From CAVTHW01 sp963734625 (GTDB lineage Bacteria; Acidobacteriota; Terriglobia; Bryobacterales; Bryobacteraceae): a stretch of 64,000 nucleotides of DNA. Under the pieces are notes generated by a model. It worked only from the letters and a program-made list of their open reading frames with translations. It was not told where the DNA came from and made no database searches. The position numbers and the translations under genes are program-made. Below are positions 38,964-47,401 of this stretch, piece after piece. The first letter of the stretch is position 1; each line of letters begins with the position of its first letter. The stretch is taken from contig CAVTHW010000019.1 of assembly GCA_963734625.1 (NCBI GenBank), positions 1 through 64,000 on the forward strand, read 5' to 3'.

Positions 38964-39994
38964 TCAGCCCTCCTCGGCGCCGAAGAGGCGGTCGGCCAGG
39001 GCCAGGCACTCCGTGCGTCGGGTCGCCGAGCACGAGCGACCAGCCCCGCGCCCGCCGGTAGTAGAGCTGGATGTCGTACTCCTCGGCGAAGCCGTAGCCG
39101 CCGTGGTAGTGGAGGCTGCGGTCGGTCGCGCGGGCGGCGCCCTCGCTCGCGAACACGAACGCCATCGAGGCGAGCGCGGTGCCGTCGGTGATGTCGAGGT
39201 CGACCCAGTCGAGCGAGCCGGTGCCGCCACTCGATGGCCCACGCCGCCTTGTGGGTGAGGAGGCGGCCGCCGTCGATCAGCACCGGCAGGTCGGCCAGGC
39301 CGTGCTGCACGGCCTGGAACGAGCCGATCGGCACGCCGAACTGCTCGCGGGTCGAGGACGTAGTCGACGCCGAGGCGCAGCGCCGCGTCGGCGACGCCGA
39401 CGAGCGACGCCGGCGGTGAGCACCTTCCACCGGTCGAGCACCGGTCTGGAGGTCGGCCGGCCGGGCCGAGCACCCGTCGCTCGCCCTCCCGGGCCGAGCG
39501 GTCGGCCATCGGCGAGCAGGCGTGGTTGCGGGGCGCGGCCATCGGCGGGGTGGAGCGCACGGCGACGAGCTCGTCGCCGTCGACGCCGACGACGACGTCG
39601 GCCACCGCGCCGGCGGGCACGAGCCACCAGGTGCCGTCGGCGTCGGCCGGCCGCACGGAGACCGCGGCGATCGGCCTCACCGGCGACCAGGTCGGCGTCG
39701 TCGAGCACGCTCAGGGCGGCGAGGTGGTCGACGAGCGGCACCGGGGCGATCGCCCGACCGAGGGACTCGGCGACGACGACGAGGTCGCCCAGCGAGGCAC
39801 CGCCGCCGCCGACGGCCTCGGGCGAGCCCATGCCCGGCGCGCCGAGCTCGACCACCTTGTCCCACAGGGCGCGGTCGAAGCCGAGCGGCTCGGCCGCCCG
39901 GGCGACCGACGGGCGGGCACTCCTTGGCGAAGAAGCCGTCGAACAGCTCGGCGATCGCCTCCTGGTCGGCGCTCAGGCCCAGGTCGACCGTCAT
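38964..39994 (-). CDS. Acyl-CoA dehydrogenase, beta-type subunit (many frameshifts)
   Basis: It starts MTVDLGLSADQEAIAELFDG. Pieces in several frames follow: LVVVAESLGRAIAPVPLVDH, TREQFGVPIGSFQAVQHGLA, THKAAWAIEWR, LHYHGGYGFAEEYDIQLYYR and the end LALADRLFGAEEG. No catalytic Glu of either type is seen, and the length of about 343 codons is short, as in the subunit at 30526. It is probably the partner of the next gene. The first gene of this minus-strand pair lies just behind a copy of the AT-rich motif. Confidence 0.85.
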
Positions 39995-40124
39995 CGGTTG
40001 GAACCCCCTTCGCTCATCCTTCGGAACTGCCTCGTCCTCCGGAAGGCCCGGGCGCGACACTGGAACACGCTCATTCTCGACGCCGTCGTCCGTGGGAGTC
40101 GAGCGGTGCGCCGGCACACTATAT

Positions 40125-40138
40125 ATGTAGAGGTTTCT
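40125..40138 (+). promoter_or_regulatory. AT-rich motif copy 4, weaker match (candidate operator)
   Basis: ATGTAGAGGTTTCT matches copy 1 at 11 of 14 positions. It lies between the start of the minus-strand acyl-CoA dehydrogenase pair (39994) and the end of the crotonase gene at 40163, next to an ACTATATAT stretch that could be a -10 box. Confidence 0.35.
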
Positions 40139-40162
40139 GGCAGCTTGCCGACGCCGGGGGAG

Positions 40163-40903
40163 TCAGCGGGGCCCGCCATCGGGGTCGTCGCTCGACCGCG
40201 TGAGCGAGCCGAACGCGGCGTGCTCCCGTTCCATCGCGGCCCGAACGAGGTCGGCGCGCCCCGCGGTGAGCAGGCGTTTGGTGGCCGACACCGCGGCAGG
40301 GTCCAGCTCGGTGATCGCCGTCGCCACGCGTTCGGTCTGTGTCATCAACTCCTCGTCGGCCACCACGCGCCAGACGATCCCCATGGCCTGCGCGGTCGGG
40401 GCATCGAACCAGTCGCTCGAGAGCATCGCCCACATGGCGTCGCCCCATCGCGCCGTCTGCGGCAGGAGCACCGAGCTTCCCGCTTCGGGAACGACCCCGA
40501 GGCTCGTGAACGGCAGCCGGAACCGCGCCGACTCCGCCGCCACCACGAGATCGCAGTGCAGGAGAACCGTGCAGCCGATGCCCACGGCCAGTCCGTTCAC
40601 CGCGGCGATCACCGGCTTGTCGCACCGCCCGATCACCTCGAGCAGCACCCCGAACTCTTCGCCGGCGAGCACCCGTTCGTCCGGGGGCGCACCACCGTCG
40701 AGGAGCGAGCGGTCGGCACCGGCCGAGAACGCGCGGCCTGCACCGGTGAGGACGACCGCCCGCACCGCGGCGTCCGTGGTGGCCCGCTCCAGCGCGAGCC
40801 GCAGGTCGCGGTAGTCGGTGCCGGTGAACGCGTTCAGGCGGTCGGGGCGATCGAACGTCAGCCACACCGTGCCGTCGCGGGCCTCCTCGATGAGGCGAGC
40901 CAT
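40163..40903 (-). CDS. Enoyl-CoA hydratase/isomerase family protein, intact
   Basis: A 246-residue crotonase: VWLTFDRPDRLNAFTGTDYR, VVLTGAGRAFSAGADRSLLD (first oxyanion segment), VIAAVNGLAVGIGCTVLLHC and FRLPFTSLGVVPEAGSSVLL. The Glu of GVVPEAGS sits where one of the two hydratase Glu residues is found; the other is not obvious, so it may be an isomerase or hydrolase. It is downstream of the P450 gene on the minus strand with about 75 bases between them. Confidence 0.92.
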   Translation of the reverse strand: MARLIEEARDGTVWLTFDRPDRLNAFTGTDYRDLRLALERATTDAAVRAVVLTGAGRAFSAGADRSLLDGGAPPDERVLAGEEFGVLLEVIGRCDKPVIAAVNGLAVGIGCTVLLHCDLVVAAESARFRLPFTSLGVVPEAGSSVLLPQTARWGDAMWAMLSSDWFDAPTAQAMGIVWRVVADEELMTQTERVATAITELDPAAVSATKRLLTAGRADLVRAAMEREHAAFGSLTRSSDDPDGGPR

Positions 40904-40979
40904 GGCAGCTACGACGGGGCCGGACGCGACTGAAGTGCGGCGAGAGGCCCGCGTGCCGGTGACGGCAGTGCCCGTCCGA

Positions 40980-42198
40980 TCATGGCCACACCAGCATGAG
41001 GTCCTTCACATTGCGCAGCCCGAAGGAGAACTCGAGGTCTCCGTGGCCCGGCTTGATGCGGTACTCGGGGATGCGCCGATGCCACTCGCGCAGGGCGATG
41101 CGCAGCTCTCGCCGCGGCGAGGTGCGATCCCAGGCAACGGTGGACGCCGGCCCCGAACGCGATGTGACGGTTCTTCGCCCGGTCGAGGTGCACCGCGAAT
41201 CCGTCGTCGAACTCGGAGGGGTCCACGTTGGCGGCGCCGTAGCTGACGATCACCGGGCAGCCTGCGGGCACCTCCTCGCCGTTGGGCAGGACGACGTCGG
41301 CCGTCGCAACCCGCGGCACGCCCACGGGCACCGGCGTCTCCCACCGCAGGAGCTCCTCGACAGCGCTCGGGATGATGGACGGGTGCTCCACGATCGTGCG
41401 CCGCTGCTCGTCGTTGCGGGCGAGGAAGGCCCAGAAGCACGTCAGCGAGTCGCTCACGGTGTCGAGTCCGGCGATCAGGAACAGGAAGCAGATGTCGAGG
41501 ATGTCCTCGCGGGTCAGCTTCTCGCCGTCGACCTCGGACTGGAGGAAGTGCGTGAGGATGTCGTCCTGCGGACGCGCCTGGCGTTCGTCGAGCCAGGTGC
41601 CGAAGTAGTCGTAGATCTCCCGGCCGGTCGCCCTGTTGACCGCCGCTCGCTTCACCGGATCGAGCAGCGCGTCCGGGTCGACGTTCTCCGGTCGCAGGAT
41701 GCCGTCGCGCAGGCGGAGCATCGTGTCGAGCTCGGACCACGGGAAGCCCATGAGGCCGAGGAACACCGACGAGGGGAACAGCTCCGCGAACTCCTCGGAG
41801 AAGTTGCACTCGCCCCGGTCGACGAAGGCGTCGATGAAGTGGTTGACCCGCATGGTGATGTCGTGCTCCTGCTGATCCATCACCTTGGGCGTGAACAACG
41901 GGTCGAGGATCTTGCGGTACTTGGAGTGCTGCGGCGGATCGATGTTCAACGGGATGAGGGGCCGCACGTTCCCGAGATCGAGCCCGGATGCCGAGGAGAA
42001 GAGCTCGTGGTGGCGAAGGACGTAGTCGCTCAGCTCGCGGTTGTACACGGTGACCAACTCGGGCCCTTCCGTCACGCAACCGCCCGCCTCGATCATCTCG
42101 CGATAGGTCTCCTGCGGTGCCGCCATCTGCGCCATGACGTGCGCGAGCGTTCCCTTGGCGAACTCGGCGCCGGGCGCGATCTCGGGTGCGTCGGTCAT
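40980..42198 (-). CDS. Cytochrome P450 (one frameshift)
   Basis: The protein has NIDPPQHSKYRKILDPLFTP, the I-helix LFLIAGLDTVSDSLTCFW (oxygen-activating Asp-Thr), the ExxR stretch AVEELLRWETPVPVGVPR and the haem loop IAFGAGVHRCLGSHLA with the Cys ligand. A one-base shift near 41,130 leads to the natural end FSFGLRNVKDLMLVW at 40980. The length is about 406 codons. It resembles actinobacterial steroid or terpenoid hydroxylases. Its start overlaps the stop of the alpha/beta hydrolase gene (ATGA), so the two are coupled. Confidence 0.92.
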
Positions 42199-43067
42199 TG
42201 CAGTTCCTCCAGGTCACGTGCCCACTCGAGCAGCGTCGGTGCGAGCAGTGGCCATCGGACGAAGAGCCCCTCGGCCTCGCCGCTGGTCCGCGCTGCAGAA
42301 CGTTCGATCCACTCGCGGTCGCCCCACGGCGGCTCGACGAGGCGGACGTCGGGGAGCAGCCCGGCGACGGCTTCGGACGTTGCCCGGGTGTGGAACGTGT
42401 CGCTCTCGCCGCTGCGGAACACGAGCGACGGCACGTCGAGCGACCGGGCGTCCGCGTCGGGCAGCCCGGGGACGACCTCGTCACCGCACGGGCAGTAGGC
42501 GAGCATCCAGCGCTGCATCGTCGCGATGAACGTCGTCGGGTCCTGTGCGAGGAACCGATCGCGGTTGCCCGGGTTGCGTTCGAGCACCTCCGCCCACTCG
42601 GGCAGGTCGACGACGGCTTGCATGCCGCCCCGCCAGGCGGCCTCGATGGAGCCACCGCAGTAGTGCGCGCCGAGCATCATGAGGCCGAAGACCCCGCCGC
42701 TGATCCACCACAGGGCGAGCCCGGCGGCGACGTCGCGGTGGCGGGCTGCTGTCAGCAGCGACACCCGCGAGCCGCCGGACCCGCCGGCGATGACGGCCGG
42801 CGCCATGTCGAGGTGGCGCAGGAGACCGGCGAGCGCATCGGCCTGCATCGCCGACTCGGAGGAGCCGGTGAAGCACACGTCGGATTCCCCGCAGTTGGGA
42901 CGGTCCCAGAGGAGGACCTGATTGCCCTCCGCCGCGAGCTCGAGGGTGAGCTCCCGCAGGCCCGGCGACTCCTTCGTGAAGCGACCGCCCGGGGTCAGCA
43001 CCCACGGCCGACCTTCGCCGATGACCTCGTAGGCGATGGTGAGGCCATCGACTGTTGCCAGCGCCAT
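42195..43067 (-). CDS. Alpha/beta hydrolase
   Basis: A 290-residue protein in one frame. It has the oxyanion-hole region LTPGGRFTKES, NQVLLWDRPNCGESD, the nucleophile elbow IAGGSGGSRVSL (Ser) and SLVFRSGESDTFHTRATSE with the acid. It could hydrolyse an ester or lactone formed in the pathway. It is the first gene of a minus-strand operon with the P450 and crotonase, and it is divergent from the amidohydrolase at 43090 with only 22 bases between the starts. Confidence 0.9.
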   Translation of the reverse strand: MALATVDGLTIAYEVIGEGRPWVLTPGGRFTKESPGLRELTLELAAEGNQVLLWDRPNCGESDVCFTGSSESAMQADALAGLLRHLDMAPAVIAGGSGGSRVSLLTAARHRDVAAGLALWWISGGVFGLMMLGAHYCGGSIEAAWRGGMQAVVDLPEWAEVLERNPGNRDRFLAQDPTTFIATMQRWMLAYCPCGDEVVPGLPDADARSLDVPSLVFRSGESDTFHTRATSEAVAGLLPDVRLVEPPWGDREWIERSAARTSGEAEGLFVRWPLLAPTLLEWARDLEELQ

Positions 43068-43089
43068 GGCGGCACCCTAGTGCTATAGC

Positions 43090-44112
43090 GTGACGAACAT
43101 GTTAGATGGAGCGTTCGTCTTCGATGCCGACTCCCACTGGTCCGAACCGGCCGACCTGTTCACCAGCCGGGCGCCGGCCGCCTACCGCGACCGCGTGCCC
43201 ACGTGTCGAGGAGGTCGACGGCGAGCCCACGTGGGTGTTCGACGGGCAGCCGCTCGGCCGTTTCAGCGCCGCCGGCGTCATCGATCGCGACGGGCGCAAG
43301 GAGGAGGCCGAGAAGGCGTTGTTCGAGTGGAGCCACGACAAGGTCCACGTGGGCGCCTACGACCCGAAGGTGCGTCTCGAGGTGCTCGACGAGTGCGGGA
43401 TCGACGCGGAGATCATTTTCCCGAGCACGATCGGGCTCGGTGGCCAGGACCTCGGCGCTGTCGAGGACGAGGCGCTCAAGCGGCTCTCGATCGAGATCTA
43501 CAACGACGGCATGGTCGAGATCCAGGCCGACTCCGGCAACCGCCTCCTCCCGCTGCCGCTCATGCCGGCCTGGGACGTCGGAGCGTGCGTCACGGAGGCG
43601 CGACGAGTCGCGGCGCTCGGTGCCCGCGGCGTGAACATGACCTCGGACCCGCAGGACCTCGGCGCCCCGGATCTCGCCAACCGCGCGTGGGACCCGTTCT
43701 GGGAGACGTGCCAGGAGCTCCGGCTGCCGGTGCACTTCCACATCGGAGCGAGCGTCACGGGCATGACGTTCTACGGGAAGTACCCGTGGGACTCCCACGG
43801 GCCGAACACGAAGCTCGCCATCGGCGGCACGCTGCTCTTCATGGGCAACGCGGTGGTGGTGACCAACATCATCCTGTCGGGCATCTTCGACCGCCACCCC
43901 GACCTCAAGGTCGTCTCGGTCGAGAGCGGCGTGGGCTGGATCCCCTTCATCCTCGAGACGCTCGACTACGAGATGAGCGAGAACGTGCGCGAGGGAGCTC
44001 GCCCTGCTGAAGAAGCCGCCGTCGGAATACTTCCGGAGCAACATGTACGCAACGTTCTGGTTCGAGCGCAACGGCGGCAACCTGCCGGCGCTCATCGAGG
44101 CGGTCGGTGAGG
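43090..44112 (+). CDS. Amidohydrolase-family protein, C-terminus missing at the second junction
   Basis: Second amidohydrolase-2-type protein of the block, paralogous to the one at 28036. It has FVFDADSHWSEPADLF (DxDxH metal site), ECGIDAEIIFPSTIGLGGQD, LPVHFHIGASVTGMTFYG and LKVVSVESGVGWIPFIL. Shifts are needed near 43,200 and 43,995. The protein then reads FRSNMYATFWFERNGGNLPA and stops being family-like after EAVGE, so the last metal-binding region (a D-x-P-H motif in relatives) is lost. The GTG at 43090 or the ATG at 43099 is the start. Confidence 0.85.
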
Positions 44113-44130
44113 TGAGAAGCCGAAACGATG
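44105..44130. other. Right mosaic junction (actinobacterial to acidobacterial / prophage-like sequence)
   Basis: The amidohydrolase reading ends in mid-domain at about 44,112. The following sequence is A-rich (AAAAAGAGGAAGAAGATTTT) and belongs to a different gene set. No terminal repeat or integrase is seen. Confidence 0.7.
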
Positions 44131-44307
44131 AAGCACACCAAAAAGAGGAAGAAGATTTTGGAAATGCAGCCGCCGGCAGACGCGCCGACCGGCCCGATAC
44201 TCACTCCGGCCGAGAGTACGGCCGGGACACTTGACGACGTACGGCATCACGCGCGCGAGCTACCTGCTACTCAAGGAGCTACTCCTGGAGCCATCGAGCA
44301 TCAATGA
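44128..44307 (+). CDS. Small hypothetical protein, possibly from a prophage end
   Basis: A 59-residue open frame starting MKHTKKRKKILEMQPPAD with a very basic N-terminus. GAAGC precedes it, a weak ribosome binding site. No family is recognised. A second frame from 44,231 (GITRASYLLLKELLLEPSSI) looks more protein-like in its middle, so a frameshift inside one longer gene is possible. It lies directly at the right junction and upstream of a phage-like small gene. Confidence 0.35.
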   Translation: MKHTKKRKKILEMQPPADAPTGPILTPAESTAGTLDDVRHHARELPATQGATPGAIEHQ

Positions 44308-44426
44308 AGCCATCCAGGCCGCGGCCGTGATAGAGCAGCCTGCAGATTTGCCCATCCGATCTATCGCCGGAAGTCGGGGCACTGATCCGGTAAGAAGCGG
44401 CCGGCCAGCCCGGCTGAAAGGAGAAT

Positions 44427-44637
44427 ATGCCACAAACCAAACCGACCCAAGCCCGAGGCGCATCAATCGAGCGAGAGGCCATCCGGGACTTTCTAGAGCG
44501 GAGACTTCACGACCCGTTACTTTTAACGATGGAGAGGGGAGACATTCAGGGAAGTACTCCAGTGGATAAGCTCGCGGACAGCGCGCTACAACCCGCGGCC
44601 CGGCGGCCTGGGAAAGCGGCCAATCGGGCAGCGATAG
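44427..44637 (+). CDS. Small phage-like protein (one frameshift)
   Basis: GAAAGGAGAAT precedes the ATG, a very good ribosome binding site. The protein reads IEREAIRDFLERRLHDPLLL and, after a one-base shift near 44,540, REVLQWISSRTARYNPRPGG followed by LGKRPIGQR. The helical core with a Gly-rich basic tail is like small proteins found among phage structural genes; this is an impression from memory. It is 56 bases upstream of a tRNA 3' fragment, which fits the end of an integrated element. Confidence 0.5.
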
Positions 44638-44692
44638 GACACCAGTAGACCGTATGAGCAAGGAAACAAAGGGGCCAGGAATGGGACGGGAG

Positions 44693-44739
44693 GCTTCACA
44701 CGCAGGAGGTCACAGGTTCGAGTCCTGTCGCGCCCACCA
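44693..44739 (+). other. 3' fragment of a tRNA-Val(CAC) gene, attR-like
   Basis: The sequence from TTCACAC (anticodon loop, CAC) runs through GCAGG, the T arm (ACAGG, loop TTCGAGT, CCTGT) and the acceptor strand CGCGCCC to ACCA. The 5' half is missing: no GGGCGCG acceptor partner or D arm lies upstream, and the 5' side of the anticodon stem does not match. Identity therefore starts inside the anticodon loop, the usual crossover place of tRNA-specific tyrosine integrases. Confidence 0.8.
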
Positions 44740-44796
44740 TGCATCCCCTTGATTCCATTAGAGGCCCGTTAACATCAAGTCGAGGTTTCCTGAACG

Positions 44797-44847
44797 CCTG
44801 CTTTCGGCGCAGGAGGCCGCAGGTCCGAATACTGTCCATTTCCACCA
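44797..44847 (+). other. Decayed tRNA-like 3' fragment
   Basis: CCTGC-TTTCGGC-GCAGG forms a perfect anticodon-type arm. A degenerate T arm (GCAGGTCCGAATACTGT) and TTTCCACCA follow at tRNA spacing. Parts (GCAGGAGG, CAGGT, CCACCAT) match the fragment at 44693. No 5' half or acceptor partner is visible, so it is not a working tRNA. Confidence 0.45.
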
Positions 44848-45029
44848 TTCAACTTCCTTACTACGGAGAGCCTGGGTTGAGGCGATTCCCTGCTCGGCCC
44901 TGGCATTTCAGGCCCAGCGTACGAAAACTGTGTCAGAATCCGTTGGAGTGTGGGTCGCGGACATTCGGGCTTGACTGATGAAGTGGCAGCTGTGTGTCTG
45001 CCTTGCGCGTCCATGCGACTGGCTCCGCG

Positions 45030-45992
45030 TTAACGAACCCCGAGGGGCTCCAGGCGCGCAGCATCCGTCGAACGGAGCGCGCGAGTATCCCGCATCGGCG
45101 TCTGGCCAAAAAAGCGCTTGTACTCCCGGGTGAACTGGCTGACGCTTTCGTAGCCGACCTCCAAGGCAGCGCTCCCGGCATCCAGACCATGTATCGACAT
45201 ACGCGCTCGCGCTTCCTGGAGCCGGATCTGCTTTTGATATTGGAGTGGGCTCATCGCCGTCAGAGCCCGGAAGTGGTGGTGCAGCGTGGAGACACCCATG
45301 CCGGCGATCTCCGCGAGCTCCTCGACACGGAGCGGTTTTGCATAGTTGTCTTTGATCCAGGCGATTGCTTTCGCCGTCCGGTGACTCTGATCACCTAACG
45401 TGGCAATGGCGCGAAGGCGAGCGCCCTCTGGCCCTTGCAGGACCCGAAAGATAATCTCGCGTTCAATCAAGCCGTGGAGGAAGGCAATATCCCGAGGTTG
45501 GTCCAAGAGGCGCATGAGCCGGCAGAAGGAGTCAAGCAATTCCACGGTGACCTCACCGATGGCCATAGCCGGGCCTTTCCCCACATGTGGAGCAACCGCA
45601 ATCTCCTCCCGGCTGAGAAGTTCCCTGACGACGGGCATTTGTAGCTTCAACGACAGGGCAAGACAAGGCGTCTGCTCGCTCGCTTCTACGACCCTGGCCA
45701 CGACCGGGAGGGCGACGGACGCCAGCAGGTAGTGGGACGAACCATGGGTGAAGGTTTGGCCGCCGAGTTCCACCCGCTTGCGCCCCTGCGCTGTCAAGAT
45801 CAGGCTCGGCTCGTAGGTCATTGAACAGGGCGGGGTTGGAGCCGTTCGCCGGTGCACCGTGAGACCCGGTACTTCGGTAATCCGCTTCTGTTCCGAGCCA
45901 ACGTAGGCCGCAATCCTACGAGCCAGTTCTTCCTTTAGCTCCTGCAGCCGGTCTGGCACCAGACTGAAGTTTCGGGCGGGACTGGGGATCAT
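45030..45992 (-). CDS. AraC-family transcriptional regulator
   Basis: The N-terminal half is an AraC_N-type cupin domain (PGLTVHRRTAPTPPCSMTYE, LTAQGRKRVELGGQ). The C-terminal half has two helix-turn-helix motifs (RVEELAEIAGMGVSTLHHHF and SAALEVGYESVSQFTREYKR, then FFGQTPMRD). The ATG at 45992 follows AAAGGAG. At 320 residues it is intact. Proteins of this subfamily (YqhC-like) often control neighbouring aldo/keto reductases or dehydrogenases. Here it is divergent from an exported esterase and about 4.4 kb from two aldo/keto reductases. Confidence 0.92.
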   Translation of the reverse strand: MIPSPARNFSLVPDRLQELKEELARRIAAYVGSEQKRITEVPGLTVHRRTAPTPPCSMTYEPSLILTAQGRKRVELGGQTFTHGSSHYLLASVALPVVARVVEASEQTPCLALSLKLQMPVVRELLSREEIAVAPHVGKGPAMAIGEVTVELLDSFCRLMRLLDQPRDIAFLHGLIEREIIFRVLQGPEGARLRAIATLGDQSHRTAKAIAWIKDNYAKPLRVEELAEIAGMGVSTLHHHFRALTAMSPLQYQKQIRLQEARARMSIHGLDAGSAALEVGYESVSQFTREYKRFFGQTPMRDTRALRSTDAARLEPLGVR

Positions 45993-46290
45993 CACGCAGG
46001 CTCCTTTGAACCCAGAGTACATCTCCGGCGAGCATTTTCGCTAGCCCTCGACAGGAATAGGCTAAAAGTCGGCAGGTTCAGGCTAACGGCCGCAGGCCTT
46101 GCGGCCCTAATCTGGAAGCAGAGACCACGCCCTAGGAGAAGGAATGCCGTGGTTGGCAGCAACGAGGCCACCAATCCTTCGTGGTTACGGAGGTTTACGT
46201 GCAGCCAAGCGGCGCCTGGAAGGCAGTCTCGCTCTCTTTCACCCGACTACTGGGTCAGTAGGCGGCCCCTCGCGATCCGCTGAGCCAACG

Positions 46291-47305
46291 ATGACGACAA
46301 AAGCGACAAACACGGCAATGACGGTTTTGGCGCTACTGATGGCCGCGCCCTGCGCATTCCCGCAGGCCGGAGGGCGGTCTAAGGTCAGGGATACTGACGT
46401 GAGCGCGGGTCGGCGGCGGCCACTTGGGAGTTCAAAGCACCATACGAGACATCCTGCGTCACCCGTCATTCGCCGGGTTCAGTCATCTGATACTGCCGTG
46501 GGACGATCGCGCCTACGACGAGGGCCTGCGATTGACCGAGATCGGTTCGCTGCTTCCGTACCACACCCACGTCGATCCGGAGACGGTAACGAACGCGTTG
46601 AATCGCATGATTGATGACGCGGCCGGCGGCCGGACGGTGTTCTACAGCTTCTACTCCGAAGCACAGAAGCAGCAGCAGCCTGCCAGAAGAAACACGGGGC
46701 TCTTCTTCTTCCGCGGAAACCCTGGCGCGCCCTTCGCAGTGATATCCCCGGGAGGCGGTTTCTCTTACGTGGGCTCCGTCCACGAAGGCCTTCCGTATGC
46801 GGAGGCGATCAGCAGGAAGGGATACAACGCTTTTGCGCTGCGTTACCGGGCGGGATATGGCGGCACGGCCGCAACCGAGGATTTGGCGGCTGCTGTCTCC
46901 TACATTCTCCGCAACTCGGCGACGCTTGGCGTCAGCGCCAAAGGCTACTCGTTGTGGGGCAGTTCGGCTGGAGCGAGGATGGCAGCCGCGATCGGTTCGC
47001 ACGGAGTGGCAAAGTATGGAGGCGGCGACGCTCCAAAGCCGTCAGCCATTGTGATGGCATACACGGCGCATTCTGATTACTCGTCCGCTGAGCCTGCAAC
47101 GTTCGTGGTCGTGGGTGAGCAGGATGGGATCGCACCTCCAGCCGTCATGGAAAGGAGGGTTGAAGCCCTGCGCAAGTCCGGCACAGCGGTGGAGTACCAC
47201 AAGTACAAAAGTCTGGGTCATGGCTTCGGGCTCGGCATAGGCACGAGTGCCGAGGGATGGGTCTTAGAAGCCATCAGATTCTGGGAGACGTCGATACGCA
47301 GGTAA
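46291..47305 (+). CDS. Exported alpha/beta hydrolase, esterase/lipase type (one frameshift)
   Basis: It starts MTTKATNTAMTVLALLMAAP, a signal peptide, and continues after a one-base shift near 46,415. The hydrolase part has FAVISPGGGFSYVGSVHEGL (oxyanion hole), YSLWGSSAGARMAAAIGSHG (nucleophile Ser), FVVVGEQDGIAPP (acid) and LGHGFGLG (catalytic His). It resembles BD-FAE-type esterases. Its start is about 300 bases from that of the AraC regulator, which is divergent and may control it. Confidence 0.85.
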
Positions 47306-47401
47306 TTCGTCAGGATTCTTGGCGGAGGGATTTCGCTGCCGCGGGCATCTGCGCGGCGTGGAGCGGGAGAGTGCAGCACCTTGAATGAAACGAGCTGGTA
47401 T

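Noticed and set aside
44797..44847. A functional tRNA with anticodon TCG
   Set aside because: No D arm or matching acceptor strand exists upstream and the T arm has mismatches, so it is reported only as a decayed fragment.
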